A stretch of 64,000 nt of DNA, from positions 1 to 64,000 of the forward strand of contig JADZBE010000022.1 of NCBI GenBank assembly GCA_020852275.1, read 5' to 3'. Below are positions 1 through 9,660 of the stretch, piece by piece. The stretch is from Phycisphaerales bacterium (GTDB lineage Bacteria; Planctomycetota; Phycisphaerae; UBA1845). Position numbers and translations under genes: made by a program. Positions within the stretch are counted from its first letter, which is position 1; each line of letters begins with the position of its first letter. The notes under the pieces are model-generated. The model was not told the origin of the DNA. It made no database searches and saw only the letters and a list, made by a program, of their open reading frames with translations.

Positions 1-82
1 AACCACGTTCTCACGCTTTTCAACCGTGCAGCGCCGCGCTGCGATCGAGTAGAACGCGTCCGCGCTCCTGAGGTGTCAACAA

Positions 83-1267
83 ATGCGTTCGAGCTTCGCC
101 GTCCTCAGTTGCCTTGTGCTCTCAAGCGAGCTGCTATGCGCGCAAGTCAATCTGCCTCCCGGGTTTGAGACCGTAGAGATTGCCGTGGATGACGATTTTC
201 CGCGGATTGCGGATATCAACGACTGCGGTCAGGTTGTTTTTTCGCGATTTGAGAACGATCGGCTCCTGAACACCGTCTATTTATACGACAATGGGCGTAT
301 CATTCAACTGACCGTGGGAGAAGATTCCGGCAGCGAACCCTCCATCAATAACCGCGGACAAGTTGCCTGGGCGCGTCACCTGCCGGACCTCGAAATCGAG
401 CAGGTTGTTATGTACGAACGCGGCGCCGAGAGCGTAATCCACGAAGCTTGGGCTGTTAGTGGCATCGAGATCAACAATGTGGGTCATGTATCCTGGTCGC
501 GATACTCGGACGGTGGTTGCCCATGGGACTGGGATCTGGATGTGATGTTGTGGGATGGCCTGCAGGTTAAGCAGATGACGCCGGACGATGTATACCGCGA
601 TCAATCGGCAAGGCTCAGTGATCTCGATGAGCTTGTCTGGCTGCACTTGGATCCGTGCGCGAACCCGTACACCAGCGCTCCGCAGGGTTTCTGGGATGGG
701 ACGATCGTCGACCTGCCCCGATTCGATTCGCAGGATAAGGTGGGAGATATTAACAACCTCAGGCACGTCACGCTATCGTCCCGTCACAGGCTGATGCTGT
801 GGCGCGATGGCGACGTGCTCGAGTTTGTCGCGCAACATGGCGCCGGCGGCGAACTGAACGATAAGGATGTTGCCTTTTCGCTTGTCTTCGATACGGCGAG
901 ACGAATCTGGTCCCCGTGGATATTCGATCTTCGAAACAACCGAATTCGCTCTTACCGCATCGGCGATCGACGATCCCATAGCTCCATTGCAATCAATGAG
1001 TGGGGCGAAGCGGTTGCGACCTGGATCAACGATCCGGTGAATAACGACTGGGGTGGGGGCATCCTCCTTCTACGGCGCATCCGAAATGGCGACAGTCAGT
1101 TTGACAGTAAGGTGGATCTGAGGGATCTGAAGAAGTTGAACAGGTGTATGGTCGGGCCAGAACCAGTGGACGATTTGTGCGAATGCAGGTTTCTGGATCT
1201 CGACTACGATGGGGATGTGGACCTTGCGGACTATTCCCGGTTTCAACGCGAATTCAAACCGGAATAA
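83..1267 (+). CDS. Secreted HAF-like repeat protein with dockerin-type tail
   Basis: A 394-residue exported protein. The ATG follows a GAGG at a suitable distance. Residues 1-20 form a signal peptide (hydrophobic stretch ending LLCA before QVN). The body holds about seven short repeats of the type IND-GQV-F/W: DINDCGQVVFSRF, SINNRGQVAWARH, INNVGHVSWSRY, then looser copies ending AINEWGEAVATW. This resembles the HAF extracellular repeat and probably folds as a beta-propeller. The last 60 residues carry a Ca-binding dockerin-like pair, NGDSQFDSKVDL and DLDYDGDVDLADY, with two Cys near the middle, a tail common in planctomycete secreted proteins. It lies 29 bp before another exported-protein gene on the same strand. 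The ligand and exact role are unknown; export and the repeat class are fairly sure. Confidence 0.8.
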   Translation: MRSSFAVLSCLVLSSELLCAQVNLPPGFETVEIAVDDDFPRIADINDCGQVVFSRFENDRLLNTVYLYDNGRIIQLTVGEDSGSEPSINNRGQVAWARHLPDLEIEQVVMYERGAESVIHEAWAVSGIEINNVGHVSWSRYSDGGCPWDWDLDVMLWDGLQVKQMTPDDVYRDQSARLSDLDELVWLHLDPCANPYTSAPQGFWDGTIVDLPRFDSQDKVGDINNLRHVTLSSRHRLMLWRDGDVLEFVAQHGAGGELNDKDVAFSLVFDTARRIWSPWIFDLRNNRIRSYRIGDRRSHSSIAINEWGEAVATWINDPVNNDWGGGILLLRRIRNGDSQFDSKVDLRDLKKLNRCMVGPEPVDDLCECRFLDLDYDGDVDLADYSRFQREFKPE

Positions 1268-1296
1268 TCAAACCCGCACGGAGAAAGGAACCCGGT

Positions 1297-2325
1297 ATGA
1301 AAGTCGGAATCGCGACGTGTTGCGTGCTGATAGTTGTTTTGTGTGCGCCGCTCACTTCACCTTTGGCTCTGGCGCGAGACGAGTACACGTGGGTTGGGTA
1401 CACTGACGAGGATGGCGCGAATTGGTTTGAGCCTTCCAACTGGTCTCCGTCAACGGACGCTCCGCCCGGTAGCGATGATTCGGTTATCATTCCCGCCACG
1501 TTGCAGACAAACCACAAGATGCCCGTCATCTCCAGCTCCAGCGAGGCGTACGCCCAGAAGCTGACGATCAACCGCAGCGGGAGCAACATCGGCAAGTTGA
1601 CGGTGCTCGGTTCCACGTCGGTCCTGATTCTGGGGGACGGCAGTGCGCGCACTTCGACCATCAACGGTCAGCTCGTCCTGGGCGACCACGGTTCGGGTTC
1701 CGCATCCACGATGAAGGTCAACGGCGACCACACGGTCATCGGGGCGGGGGGTGAGATTCTGCTCGTCAAGCAGGCGATTATCGACGAGAACACCAACAAC
1801 GGCAGCGACAAGCTGACGATCAAGCGCTCCGGGCAGGCCGCCTGCGACGATTACCCGGATGGGCTGGCGTGCAATGTCCTCCTGCACGGCGAGGGCGAAG
1901 TGAAGGTGCAGCTCGACAATCGTGGATTTGTGATCGCGGACGACGAAGGGCTTGACCTGGTACTGAGCGATCGGACGAAGACCGGCACGAGCGACGGCTG
2001 GTGGATCGCGGAATCCAATGCGCGGCTGGTGCTGCAAACCAAGGTGAACAGCTCCTGCCATTGGCACCTCGGTGAAACCAACTGCGATTCCCAGTCCACG
2101 CTCTTCCTTGACACGGGAGGCTGCACCGCCGGCTTTGGGCCCGTGACCTTCACCGCCGGTATCTTTGAGGTAACTGGCGGGAACTTCTGCACGTCGGGCA
2201 ACATCGTCTGGAAGTCAGTGTATGACAGCGGGGCGTCCGAATGGACAGCGCCTGCATTCAAGGTGACTTCCGACAAGACAGCCAAGTTTGGCAGCGGCGC
2301 GGTGTCCTGCACGGCCTGTCCGTGA
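1297..2325 (+). CDS. Secreted beta-rich hypothetical protein
   Basis: A 342-residue protein. I chose the ATG at 1297 because GGAGAAAGGA lies just upstream and the N-terminus MKVGIATCCVLIVVLCAPL...ALA is a good signal peptide; an upstream in-frame start would overlap the previous gene. After the signal comes YTWVGYTDEDGANWFEPSNWSPSTDAPPG, the aromatic Trp/Asn opening often seen in proteins that begin a right-handed beta-helix with regularly spaced Val/Ile/Thr. Later Cys pairs (CDDYPDGLAC, CHWHLGETNC, CTACP at the end) suggest disulfides outside the cytoplasm. No catalytic motif is visible. It follows the first secreted protein by 29 bp and may be co-transcribed. It is probably a cell-surface or matrix protein; function unknown. 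Confidence 0.7.
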   Translation: MKVGIATCCVLIVVLCAPLTSPLALARDEYTWVGYTDEDGANWFEPSNWSPSTDAPPGSDDSVIIPATLQTNHKMPVISSSSEAYAQKLTINRSGSNIGKLTVLGSTSVLILGDGSARTSTINGQLVLGDHGSGSASTMKVNGDHTVIGAGGEILLVKQAIIDENTNNGSDKLTIKRSGQAACDDYPDGLACNVLLHGEGEVKVQLDNRGFVIADDEGLDLVLSDRTKTGTSDGWWIAESNARLVLQTKVNSSCHWHLGETNCDSQSTLFLDTGGCTAGFGPVTFTAGIFEVTGGNFCTSGNIVWKSVYDSGASEWTAPAFKVTSDKTAKFGSGAVSCTACP

Positions 2326-2659
2326 CGCCTCCCGCAGGTTCCGAAGGCCCCTACGGCGCGTACGGTTTCGGGGGCGCCTCACCGAGAACGCGCGTGTCCT
2401 CGATCGGCTTGTCGAAACGCGGGCCCGATGGATCGCATTCGGACCCGGTCGGGATGCCTGATCGGCCCGCTGGCTCAGAGCGATGAAGTTGTGGTTACGT
2501 TCATCGGATGCAACGTGGCCTGTAAGGTGAAGTCCGAGTTCTCTGCAGGCGATGCAACTGCAGCCCCGCAGGGACGCCGATGCTCACCGCGCCGCCTCCG
2601 CAATCCTGTCCGCCGATGTGGGTCGCCCCCGTCCGCGCCGCAACCGGGCGCAGCGCCGC
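2326..2659. other. Gap between convergent genes
   Basis: This stretch lies between the end of the secreted protein on the plus strand and the end of the PKD lipoprotein on the minus strand. No reading frame in it has a ribosome site and protein-like composition, and I see no clear hairpin plus T-run. Confidence 0.5.
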
Positions 2660-3700
2660 TTATCCGCCGGCGCGTTCGGGGCTGGGGACGGTGACCGCCA
2701 CGGCGCGGGTCACGGGTCTGCCGCTGGGGGGCGTGACGGTCAGTTGCACCCGGTACACGCCGCGCTCCGCGAACGCGTGCGTCGGCTCCGAGAGCAGCGA
2801 CGTGGCGCCGTCCCCGAAGTCCCATTCATACGCCGACGGGGCAAACGAGCACCGCGCCTTGAACGCCACGTCCAGCGGCCGCTCCGCGCTGATGGAGAAG
2901 GCGCGCACGTGCACCCACGGGCGCGTGGCCACGACGTACTCGAAGAAGTCCAGCACACGCTGCTGCACGCCCTCGCGGACGGTGCCGCGGTCGTCGGTGA
3001 AGTTGCCGTGATGCGTCTGGAGCCACTCCGCGCACGCGCGCGCGTCCTTGCCGGTGATGGCGTCGGTCACGGAGTATCGCACCAGCAGCGGCTGATCGCG
3101 GTCCACGCGCCCCACGAGCGGACCCAGCTCCGCGGGATCCAGCTCCGGCTGCGCCACGGCCACCCCGCGGAAGACCTCGGCGTTGCGCAGTCCGACGTAC
3201 AGCGCGGGCAGCGCCCCTTCGGCCCAGCCGTAGATGAAGATGCGGTCGTCGGAGATGTTGTGCGCGCCCTGGATGTGGCGCACGACGCCGAGAATGTGCC
3301 GCTCGCCGGCGCGCCACGCCTCGTCGCGGCCGCCTTCCTCCGAGCCGAAACCTGATCGAGGCCAGTCCACCTTCGGCGCCGCGACCAGAAACCCCGAGCT
3401 TTCCGCCAGCGAGGTCCAGCGGCGAATCTCCGCGTTGGGCGACTGCAACCACCCGCGCCCGCAGCACACGACCACGAGCGGCCAGCGCTTGGCGCGGTCG
3501 TACGCGCTGGGTCGATACAGCTCATACGCCCCGCCGCCCTCAGGCTCGGACAGCGCCTGGATCGGCTCCGGCACGTTCGGATCGCGCAGCGTGGAACAGC
3601 CGCCCGCCGCAAGGAGTGCCATCAAAATGACACTCGTCCGCAGGCGGCAGGTCGCGCGGTCCCGCGGGCCGGGCGGTGCACTCCGTTGATTCATGCGCAT
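2660..3700 (-). CDS. PKD-domain lipoprotein with alpha/beta-hydrolase fold
   Basis: About 346 residues from the ATG at 3700 (another ATG lies two codons on; neither has a strong ribosome site). A lipoprotein signal ends in the lipobox AAGGC. Residues 50-250 resemble the poly(3-hydroxybutyrate) depolymerase/feruloyl-esterase fold: YELYRPSAYDRAKRWPLVVV, then a nucleophile-elbow-like IYGWAEGALPALY. The canonical elbow is GxSxG; here the Ser position is Ala (GWAEG), so this copy may lack hydrolase activity or use another residue. The C-terminal 80 residues form a PKD domain (YEWDFGDG, THAFAERGVYRVQLTV). Together these suggest an outer-surface lipoprotein that binds or processes polymer. The fold call is fairly sure; catalysis is doubtful. 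It converges with the plus-strand secreted genes. Confidence 0.7.
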   Translation of the reverse strand: MRMNQRSAPPGPRDRATCRLRTSVILMALLAAGGCSTLRDPNVPEPIQALSEPEGGGAYELYRPSAYDRAKRWPLVVVCCGRGWLQSPNAEIRRWTSLAESSGFLVAAPKVDWPRSGFGSEEGGRDEAWRAGERHILGVVRHIQGAHNISDDRIFIYGWAEGALPALYVGLRNAEVFRGVAVAQPELDPAELGPLVGRVDRDQPLLVRYSVTDAITGKDARACAEWLQTHHGNFTDDRGTVREGVQQRVLDFFEYVVATRPWVHVRAFSISAERPLDVAFKARCSFAPSAYEWDFGDGATSLLSEPTHAFAERGVYRVQLTVTPPSGRPVTRAVAVTVPSPERAGG

Positions 3701-3765
3701 GATGGGGGCAAACGACACTCGCGCGAAGAACCGCCCGATTCCCGAGGATGTCAATGCGTGTTTCT

Positions 3766-3793
3766 GCATTCTGCATTCCGCATTCAGCATTCG
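3766..3793. repeat. Short tandem ATTC-GCATTC repeat
   Basis: About three imperfect copies of a 9-10 bp unit (attctgc/attccgc/attcagc) sit between pheT and the PKD lipoprotein. Short A/T-rich tandem tracts of this kind recur in this genome (see also 50065-50126) against an otherwise GC-rich background. Confidence 0.5.
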
Positions 3794-3812
3794 CCCTGCG
3801 TAACGACCGTTC

Positions 3813-6215
3813 TCACATCCTCATCTCATACCCGCAGCGGCGCAGATGCGCCGCGAACGCCTGCCGAAACGACTCCAGGTCCGCCTCCGCGAGCGTCCGC
3901 TGCGCGTCGCCGACCAGCGCGCGCACCGTCAGGCTGCGGTGGTCCGGCCCAACGGACTCCCCTTCGAAACTCGTCACATACGTCAGGCGCTTCAGCAGGG
4001 CGTGAGAAAAAGACGCCAGTTCGCTTGCGGCGGTCTCGTACCGGCGCCCGCGCCGCGTGAGGAACGTGAAGTCCATCTCGACGAGCGGGAAGGGCGGGAT
4101 GCGCCCCAGCTTTTCGATCAGCGGCCCAAGCTCGGCCAAGGCGTTGATACGCAGCTCAGCCCACGCCGCCGACCACGCGGCCAGGTGCTCGTCCAGCTTG
4201 CGTCGCATCGCCAGCGGGATGATTCCGATCCGTCCGACCGTCAGATCGCCCACGCGCACGTCCGCCGTTCGATGCGGCTCTGACCAGACCGGTGGCTCGA
4301 CAGTGCACGTTGCATACGCAACCGGTCGCGTCAGCAGGGACCACGCCCAACGCTCGATCGCGCCTTTCAGCTCGGAAAGCAGCGCCTCCTCCGCCTGCTT
4401 CTGCCGCCGCGCGATCAGCAACCCCACGTGGCGGAACTCCGCGTCCTGCGGCGGGGCCGGCTCGAAGACGCTGCCCAGCTCCATCAACCGCACCTGCGGG
4501 AAGTGGAACCGGTTCAGCGTCAGCGCATCGAGCAAGTTGGGCGTCAGCTCGCGCCGCAGCGGGTGCAGACCCTCGCCCATCGCGTTGCGCAGCTCGATGC
4601 GCGGTCCGGTGGGGATGCCCAGTCGCTGCAGCCGCGCCGCGTCCGACCAGATGTATCCGTGAATCTCGTGCAGCGCTTCGTTCCGCGAGAACCACGCGAG
4701 CGTCTGCTGCTCGAAATCGTGCAGCGCATTCGGCTCGAATCGCCGCACGCTGACGCGCGGAAGCTCCGCGGCGATGTGCCCGTAGCCGACGAAGCGCGCC
4801 ACCTCCTCGATCACGTCCTCCTCGATCGTCACGTCGCGCGTGGCGCGGAACGACGGCGGCTCCACCCGCAGACCCTCGCCGTCGTCCTCGCAGCCGAAGT
4901 CGATCGCTTCGAGAATTTCGCGGATTTCCTCGCGGTCCACGCGGCGACCGATCACGCGGGCGGCGCGCCGCGGGTCCACCGCGATCTGCAACGTGGGGAA
5001 CGGTTTGGCAAAACTGTCCGACACGCGGCTGGCGAGCTTCAGCGCCGGGTACTCCGCTTTCGCCAGCCCGATGAAGCGCTGAATGGCCGCCACGGTGTTG
5101 ATCGGATCCAGCGCCTTCTCGAAGCGGGCGCTGGCGTCGGTCCGCAGTCCCAGCGCGGAGGCACACCGGCGGATGGTGGCCGCGTCGAAGTTGGCGGACT
5201 CCAGCAGGAGCGTGCGGGTCTGCGGCGTCACCTCGGTCTGCCGCCCGCCCATGATGCCCGCCAGCGCCACGTTTTTCCCGGCGCTTTGGATCATCAGCGC
5301 CCGCGGCGGAAGGCGGCGCTCCACGCCGTCGAGCGTCATGAACGTGTCACCCGCCTCGCCGAACGCCACCTCGATCCGGCTGACCTGCGCCGCGTCGAAG
5401 GCGTGCATCGGCTGGCTCAGCTCGAGCATGATGTAGTTCGTCAGATCGACCAGGCCGTTGATCGGGCGCAGACCCACATGCCCGAGTCGAAGCTGCATCC
5501 ACAGCGGCGCGGGCTGCGCCGTCACGCCGTCCAGCAGGATGCCGCTGTAGCGCCGGCACGCGTCCGGCTCGCGGATGTCGATCGGAATCGTCGGCAGCCC
5601 GGCGTTTTCCCAGTCGCGCACGGCCTCGACGGGATAGGGCTTCAAGTCCTTCTTGAGGATGGCGGCGATTTCGCGGGCGATGCCGTAATGCCCCCACAGA
5701 TCGGGGCGGTGCGTCAGCGACTTGTTGTCAACCTCGATGATCCAGTCGTCGAAGGGCGCTGACAACAGCGGCGTGCCCGGCGCGACGCGCGGCGGCAGGA
5801 GGATCGCCTCCTGCACGGCGAGCGCGAGGCCGAGGTCCTCGCCCGGCAGGATCATGCCCTCGCTGGGGCAGCCGGCGACCTGCGTGCTTCCCACGCGCCC
5901 GCGCGCGGCGACGCTCGCGCCCGGAGGCGCATAGACGAGCACGTCCCCCGCGGCGACATTCGGCGCGGCGGTGACGCTTTCGAACTTCGCTCCGCCCGAC
6001 CCCTCCAGCGTCACGCGAGACAGCTTCCGCTTTCCGTCGTCCAGCACGGACTGCGAGCAAACCTTGGCGGCGATCAACCCGTCCGCGGCCACATGGATCG
6101 GTCGAACGTCGTCCACTTCCGCGGTGGTGCGCGTGAACTTCTCCGCCAGCGCCTTGGCATCCAGGTCCGCCGGCAGGTCCACGAATTCCCTGATCCAGTT
6201 GAGCGAAATCAGCAT
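3813..6215 (-). CDS. pheT: Phenylalanine--tRNA ligase beta subunit
   Basis: An 800-residue protein, the usual length for bacterial PheT. The ATG at 6215 gives the standard start MLISLNWIREFVDLP; upstream codons in frame read as non-protein sequence. Visible in order: a tRNA-binding OB-fold region (about 40-150), the B3/B4 editing region (LTHRPDLWGHYGIAREIAAI, then GLRPINGLVDLTNYIMLELSQPMHAFD), B5 with VDPRRAARVIGRRV, the catalytic-like core, and the C-terminal FDX-ACB anticodon-binding domain (PPFPLVEMDFTFL ... LRRCGYEMRM). It pairs with PheS to charge tRNA-Phe in the cytoplasm. pheS, normally just upstream in an operon, is absent: upstream lies 0.9 kb of repeat-rich non-coding DNA, so pheS must be elsewhere. 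Confidence 0.96.
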   Translation of the reverse strand: MLISLNWIREFVDLPADLDAKALAEKFTRTTAEVDDVRPIHVAADGLIAAKVCSQSVLDDGKRKLSRVTLEGSGGAKFESVTAAPNVAAGDVLVYAPPGASVAARGRVGSTQVAGCPSEGMILPGEDLGLALAVQEAILLPPRVAPGTPLLSAPFDDWIIEVDNKSLTHRPDLWGHYGIAREIAAILKKDLKPYPVEAVRDWENAGLPTIPIDIREPDACRRYSGILLDGVTAQPAPLWMQLRLGHVGLRPINGLVDLTNYIMLELSQPMHAFDAAQVSRIEVAFGEAGDTFMTLDGVERRLPPRALMIQSAGKNVALAGIMGGRQTEVTPQTRTLLLESANFDAATIRRCASALGLRTDASARFEKALDPINTVAAIQRFIGLAKAEYPALKLASRVSDSFAKPFPTLQIAVDPRRAARVIGRRVDREEIREILEAIDFGCEDDGEGLRVEPPSFRATRDVTIEEDVIEEVARFVGYGHIAAELPRVSVRRFEPNALHDFEQQTLAWFSRNEALHEIHGYIWSDAARLQRLGIPTGPRIELRNAMGEGLHPLRRELTPNLLDALTLNRFHFPQVRLMELGSVFEPAPPQDAEFRHVGLLIARRQKQAEEALLSELKGAIERWAWSLLTRPVAYATCTVEPPVWSEPHRTADVRVGDLTVGRIGIIPLAMRRKLDEHLAAWSAAWAELRINALAELGPLIEKLGRIPPFPLVEMDFTFLTRRGRRYETAASELASFSHALLKRLTYVTSFEGESVGPDHRSLTVRALVGDAQRTLAEADLESFRQAFAAHLRRCGYEMRM

Positions 6216-7141
6216 GGTCTCGATCCAGCACGCCGTCGGTCGCGCGTCGCGGCGACCGCATGGGCGCGAGGCATGGTAGCGGGGGCGCGGAATCCACGCG
6301 AGAACGGGCCTGACAGCGCTGAGGCGCGGGAGTGTCCACGTGATCCCCGCAGCGGATCCACGTCGGTAGCCGTGGGCGCAGCCCACGGACTCTCGAGGGC
6401 GGGGAGACCCGACCCCGAAGGGAGTTGAAGGTCTACTGCGATTCCGGTGAGAGCATGGGACCTGATGGTGCGACCCCTTCGGGGTCGAATGGTGTGGGGA
6501 GGCAAGATTCCCGCGGGCTGGGCCAGCGGTTATTCACGTATTTCCCCTTCGGGGAACGGAACGGTCGCCGCCTTTAGCAATGCTCATGTGCGTGCCGACC
6601 GTGGTTCATGCCCCCTTATGAAGCCAGACCCCTGGTTCACTAACAGCCCGTGGTGGAACTCGATACCAGCCGTAGAACCCGTCACCCCCGCGCAGGCGGG
6701 GGTCCAGGATGTCCGGGAACCTGCTGGATTCTGTCGCCTCGCAAACCAGCGGCTGGATTCCCGCCTGCGCGGGAATGACGAAGCTGAGTTCCCGCCTGCA
6801 CGGGAATGACGAGCGTCGCCTTTCACCGCGGACCGCCGCAGGAGCGCCCCGCCGGCGGGCGACATGATTCCGCGGCTGTGGCATTTGAAGCCGAGTCAAG
6901 CGCGGGGCAGCTTCGACTTGCCGGCTGTCGAGTGAAGCCCCAAACCGGTGTTGGCGGCTGCGAAGGGCGCGGCGATGTGAGGCGTGGAAGCGGTTGCGGA
7001 GTTCGAGCAGCGAGGGTACGAAAGCGGCGGCGGGGACGGGGCGAGGCGGGGACGAGGCGGGGAGCATGGTCAGCATCGAGTCCTGTCTTCTGCATCGAGC
7101 GTTTGATACTCATTGAGTCCTTTCATTCACGGAGAATCGCA
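6216..7141. other. Repeat-rich intergenic region between divergent genes
   Basis: Over 900 bp with no credible gene. It holds several small palindromes: GTGGGCGCAGCCCAC near 6370-6390, CGACCCCTTCGGGGTCG near 6471-6489, and ttccccttcggggaa near 6541-6556. A full MITE-like element follows at 6651-6827. Promoters for pheT (minus) and the lipoprotein (plus) should lie here, but I could not pick a convincing pair of boxes. Confidence 0.5.
6651..6827 (+). mobile_element. MITE-like composite palindromic element, copy 1
   Basis: Begins CAGCCCGTGGTGGAACTCG (with TA just outside) and ends GCGTCGCCTTTCACC, so the ends are imperfect inverted repeats of type GGTGRAA. Inside are a GTCACCCCCGCGCAGG palindrome at 6681-6707 and two copies of the oppositely oriented palindrome GATTCCCGCCTGCGCG (6753-6780 and 6788-6811). 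The inner palindrome obeys ATTCCC-N8-GGGAAT, the pattern of the Neisseria dRS3 repeat. No open reading frame. Confidence 0.7.
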
Positions 7142-9436
7142 ATGAGGACTGCCGCAAGCGTGCGTGGGATCGGGTGGGATCGGAACTTCGCTTTGCGTTC
7201 AGCGGCGGCCCTGCTGCTCATGATGACGCTCCACGCCTGCACGCCCGGCGGAGGGCAGACCAACGACAATGACAACGCGTCTGCCAACGACAACGGATCC
7301 TCCGCGGACGAAATCACGGCCGATACCACGTTTGCGTCGCTGAATATTGAGACGGGCCGCACGGTCAGCGTGCTGAACCACGCCGTCGTCACGGTTACCG
7401 GCGATGCGACGATCGACGGGGAGATGACCGCGCCATCAGGTCGTTTGACGCTGAAAGTCGAGGGCGACCTGACGATCAACGGGATCGTCAGCAGCGCGGT
7501 CACGGGAGACGGAGAGGCGGCGGACGACGCGCCGCTGGGCGAGCAGGAGGTCGGCGTGTTCATCCTCGTTGGAGACGGCGAGGTGAACATCGGCGAGGAC
7601 GCGATCCTCTCCTCACAAGGCTCGACCGTCATCACCGACGACGAGTCCGTGCTGGATCAGACGCCCGCGGAGCTTGAGACCGAGATGCTCAGCACCGAGG
7701 GTGACGACCTCCCCACGCTCATGCCGCTGCCGGAAGAGAGCGTGCCGACCTCTGCCATGAGCGTGCGCGGCGGCAAGCCGTACACGCATCAGGATGGCGT
7801 GGAACTGCCCCCGGTCGTCGTCGCCGGGACCTGGCCGCCGGCGGGTGTGACCCCCGCTGGCGACCGACCCATCGTGATTTTCAGATTCACGGGCAACCGC
7901 GCGCTGGACATCAGCGGCTGGACGTACAACGGTCCGCCGGCGCCGGATGCGCAGGATACGGATGAATCCGGCACGTCCGGCAACAACGCCGCGGGCCGAG
8001 ACGGAAAGAAGGGCGGCAATCTCTACATCCGCAACGAGGGCGGCGAGGTTCGCCTGACGGGCGCGGTGACGCTGACGCTATCGGATGGCGGAAGGGGCGG
8101 CGATGCGACGGCGTTCTGCGCGTCAGCGACGGGCGGCAACGGCGGGGCGGCGGGCAACCTGCGGATCACCGGCGCGGGCGGGATCGACATCAGCGGCGGC
8201 TCGCTGCTCATCGTGCCCGGCAAGGGCGGTGACGGCGGCGATGCGACCGTGGAAGCGGACACCGGGGGCGGCATCAGTTGTCCCGGACTGGACGGCGAGG
8301 ACACGTCGGCGACCGGCGGTCCCGGCGCGCGCAATGTCAAGGCGCTGTTCGCACGCGGCAGCGTGACGGGGTTGGAAAACGTCAGCATCGACTTCGTGGT
8401 CGGCGGCAACGGCGGCAGCGCCACGGCGGACGGATGTCTGCCGGAGGACGGCAACGAGTGCTGCGACGGCGGCAACGGCGGCAGCGCCACGGCCACCGGC
8501 GGCGCGGGCGGCGACGCCTCCGTCAGTGTCAGCGGCTTGGCAGCGACCGCGGCCGGGGCGACGGGCGGCGACGGCGGCGATGCGACGGCGCGCGGCGGCG
8601 ACGGGGCGTTCGGCGGCGACTGCAAGTTTTTCGATGCCGGCTGGGGCGGAGACGCGGGCGACGCCACGGCCGTGGGCGGCGCAGGCGGAGCGGCGCTGAA
8701 CGGCGGAGGCGGCGCGACGCAGGGCGGAAACGGCGGCGCGGCAACGGCGAGCAGCGGATGGGGCGGCGACGGCGGCGACAGCGGACTGGGCGAGCCGGGC
8801 ATTGGCGGTTTTGAGGGGACTTCCTCGGCCACGGGCGGCGCGGCGGGTGCGGGAGCGACTTCCGGATCGTCGGGAGCAGAAGCGGAAGAGGACGGGGTTG
8901 AAGGGGATGACGGCGAAGAAATGGACGTGTTCATCTTCTGCTTCCCGTTCGCCTTTGTGAGTGCGACGGACGGCGTGATCGCGCCGGGAGTTCAGGAGGG
9001 CACGCTCGTCGATGGCGACACCGACGAGGAAATCGGCACGATGTCCATGGAGTTCCGCGACATCGAGGGTGCGCAGTATTTCCTCGGATCCAATCCCGTG
9101 CACATCGGCATCCAATCCGGAGAAGTGGACTTCCTTGCGTCCACGATCAATCTGAACGAAGGCAGACCCGAGCAGATCGGCGGGCTGCGCATGGCGTCGC
9201 TGTATGGCGAGGGCGTCACGGAACAAAATCCGCTGCTTGTCCAGGCCATCAACGAGGCTGGCGAGGTCATCGACACCGTGGAGTTCGGATCAATCCCTGA
9301 CAATCAGGGCGATCCCCAGAACCCCGAAACGTTCGACGCGCTGTTCCAGACGTTCGAGGTCGTGGTCACGTTCCGCGTCATCGTTCCGGACGGGGCGTTC
9401 GTCACGATCATCGAGATCTGCATCATTGATCCGTAA
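7142..9436 (+). CDS. PGRS-like glycine-rich lipoprotein
   Basis: 764 residues from the ATG at 7142, preceded by GGAGAATCGC. The signal ends in the lipobox LHAC, followed by an Asn/Asp linker (TNDNDNASANDNGS) typical of planctomycete surface lipoproteins. Residues 60-200 are beta-rich (FASLNIETGRTVSVLNHAVVTVTGDATIDG). From about 280 to 570 it becomes a Gly/Ala-rich repeat of the form GGNGGSAT / GGDGGDAT, with patches of Cys and short non-repetitive breaks. The repeat resembles mycobacterial PE_PGRS, which can form polyglycine-II or Ca-binding beta-rolls. The C-terminal 170 residues are acidic, then beta-sandwich-like (FAFVSATDGVIAPGVQEGTLVDG). It is probably a large outer-surface protein. Function unknown. 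Confidence 0.8.
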   Translation: MRTAASVRGIGWDRNFALRSAAALLLMMTLHACTPGGGQTNDNDNASANDNGSSADEITADTTFASLNIETGRTVSVLNHAVVTVTGDATIDGEMTAPSGRLTLKVEGDLTINGIVSSAVTGDGEAADDAPLGEQEVGVFILVGDGEVNIGEDAILSSQGSTVITDDESVLDQTPAELETEMLSTEGDDLPTLMPLPEESVPTSAMSVRGGKPYTHQDGVELPPVVVAGTWPPAGVTPAGDRPIVIFRFTGNRALDISGWTYNGPPAPDAQDTDESGTSGNNAAGRDGKKGGNLYIRNEGGEVRLTGAVTLTLSDGGRGGDATAFCASATGGNGGAAGNLRITGAGGIDISGGSLLIVPGKGGDGGDATVEADTGGGISCPGLDGEDTSATGGPGARNVKALFARGSVTGLENVSIDFVVGGNGGSATADGCLPEDGNECCDGGNGGSATATGGAGGDASVSVSGLAATAAGATGGDGGDATARGGDGAFGGDCKFFDAGWGGDAGDATAVGGAGGAALNGGGGATQGGNGGAATASSGWGGDGGDSGLGEPGIGGFEGTSSATGGAAGAGATSGSSGAEAEEDGVEGDDGEEMDVFIFCFPFAFVSATDGVIAPGVQEGTLVDGDTDEEIGTMSMEFRDIEGAQYFLGSNPVHIGIQSGEVDFLASTINLNEGRPEQIGGLRMASLYGEGVTEQNPLLVQAINEAGEVIDTVEFGSIPDNQGDPQNPETFDALFQTFEVVVTFRVIVPDGAFVTIIEICIIDP

Positions 9437-9595
9437 CAGCCTGTGGTGGAAATCGGCGCTCGTCATTCGCGCGAAGGCGGGAATCCAGACGGCGGCCTGC
9501 GATGGGGCACGAATCCAGCGGTTTTCCCGGGCAGACTGGGCCCGCGCCTGCGCGGGGGTGACGTGTCCCATGTCCGCTCTCAAGTTCCACCCCGG
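9437..9595 (-). mobile_element. MITE-like composite element, copy 2
   Basis: Starts directly after the TAA of the Gly-rich lipoprotein with CAGCCTGTGGTGGAAATCG and ends in CAAGTTCCACCCCGG. It holds a degenerate gtcattcgcgcgaaggcggg palindrome and cgcctgcgcgggggtgacg, in the opposite order to copy 1. Confidence 0.65.
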
Positions 9596-9660
9596 ATGAG
9601 CAAACGTTGCGGCAGGCGGAGCGCCGTTTACGCTGGGGTGGCCGGCGCTGGGAGGTGCTT

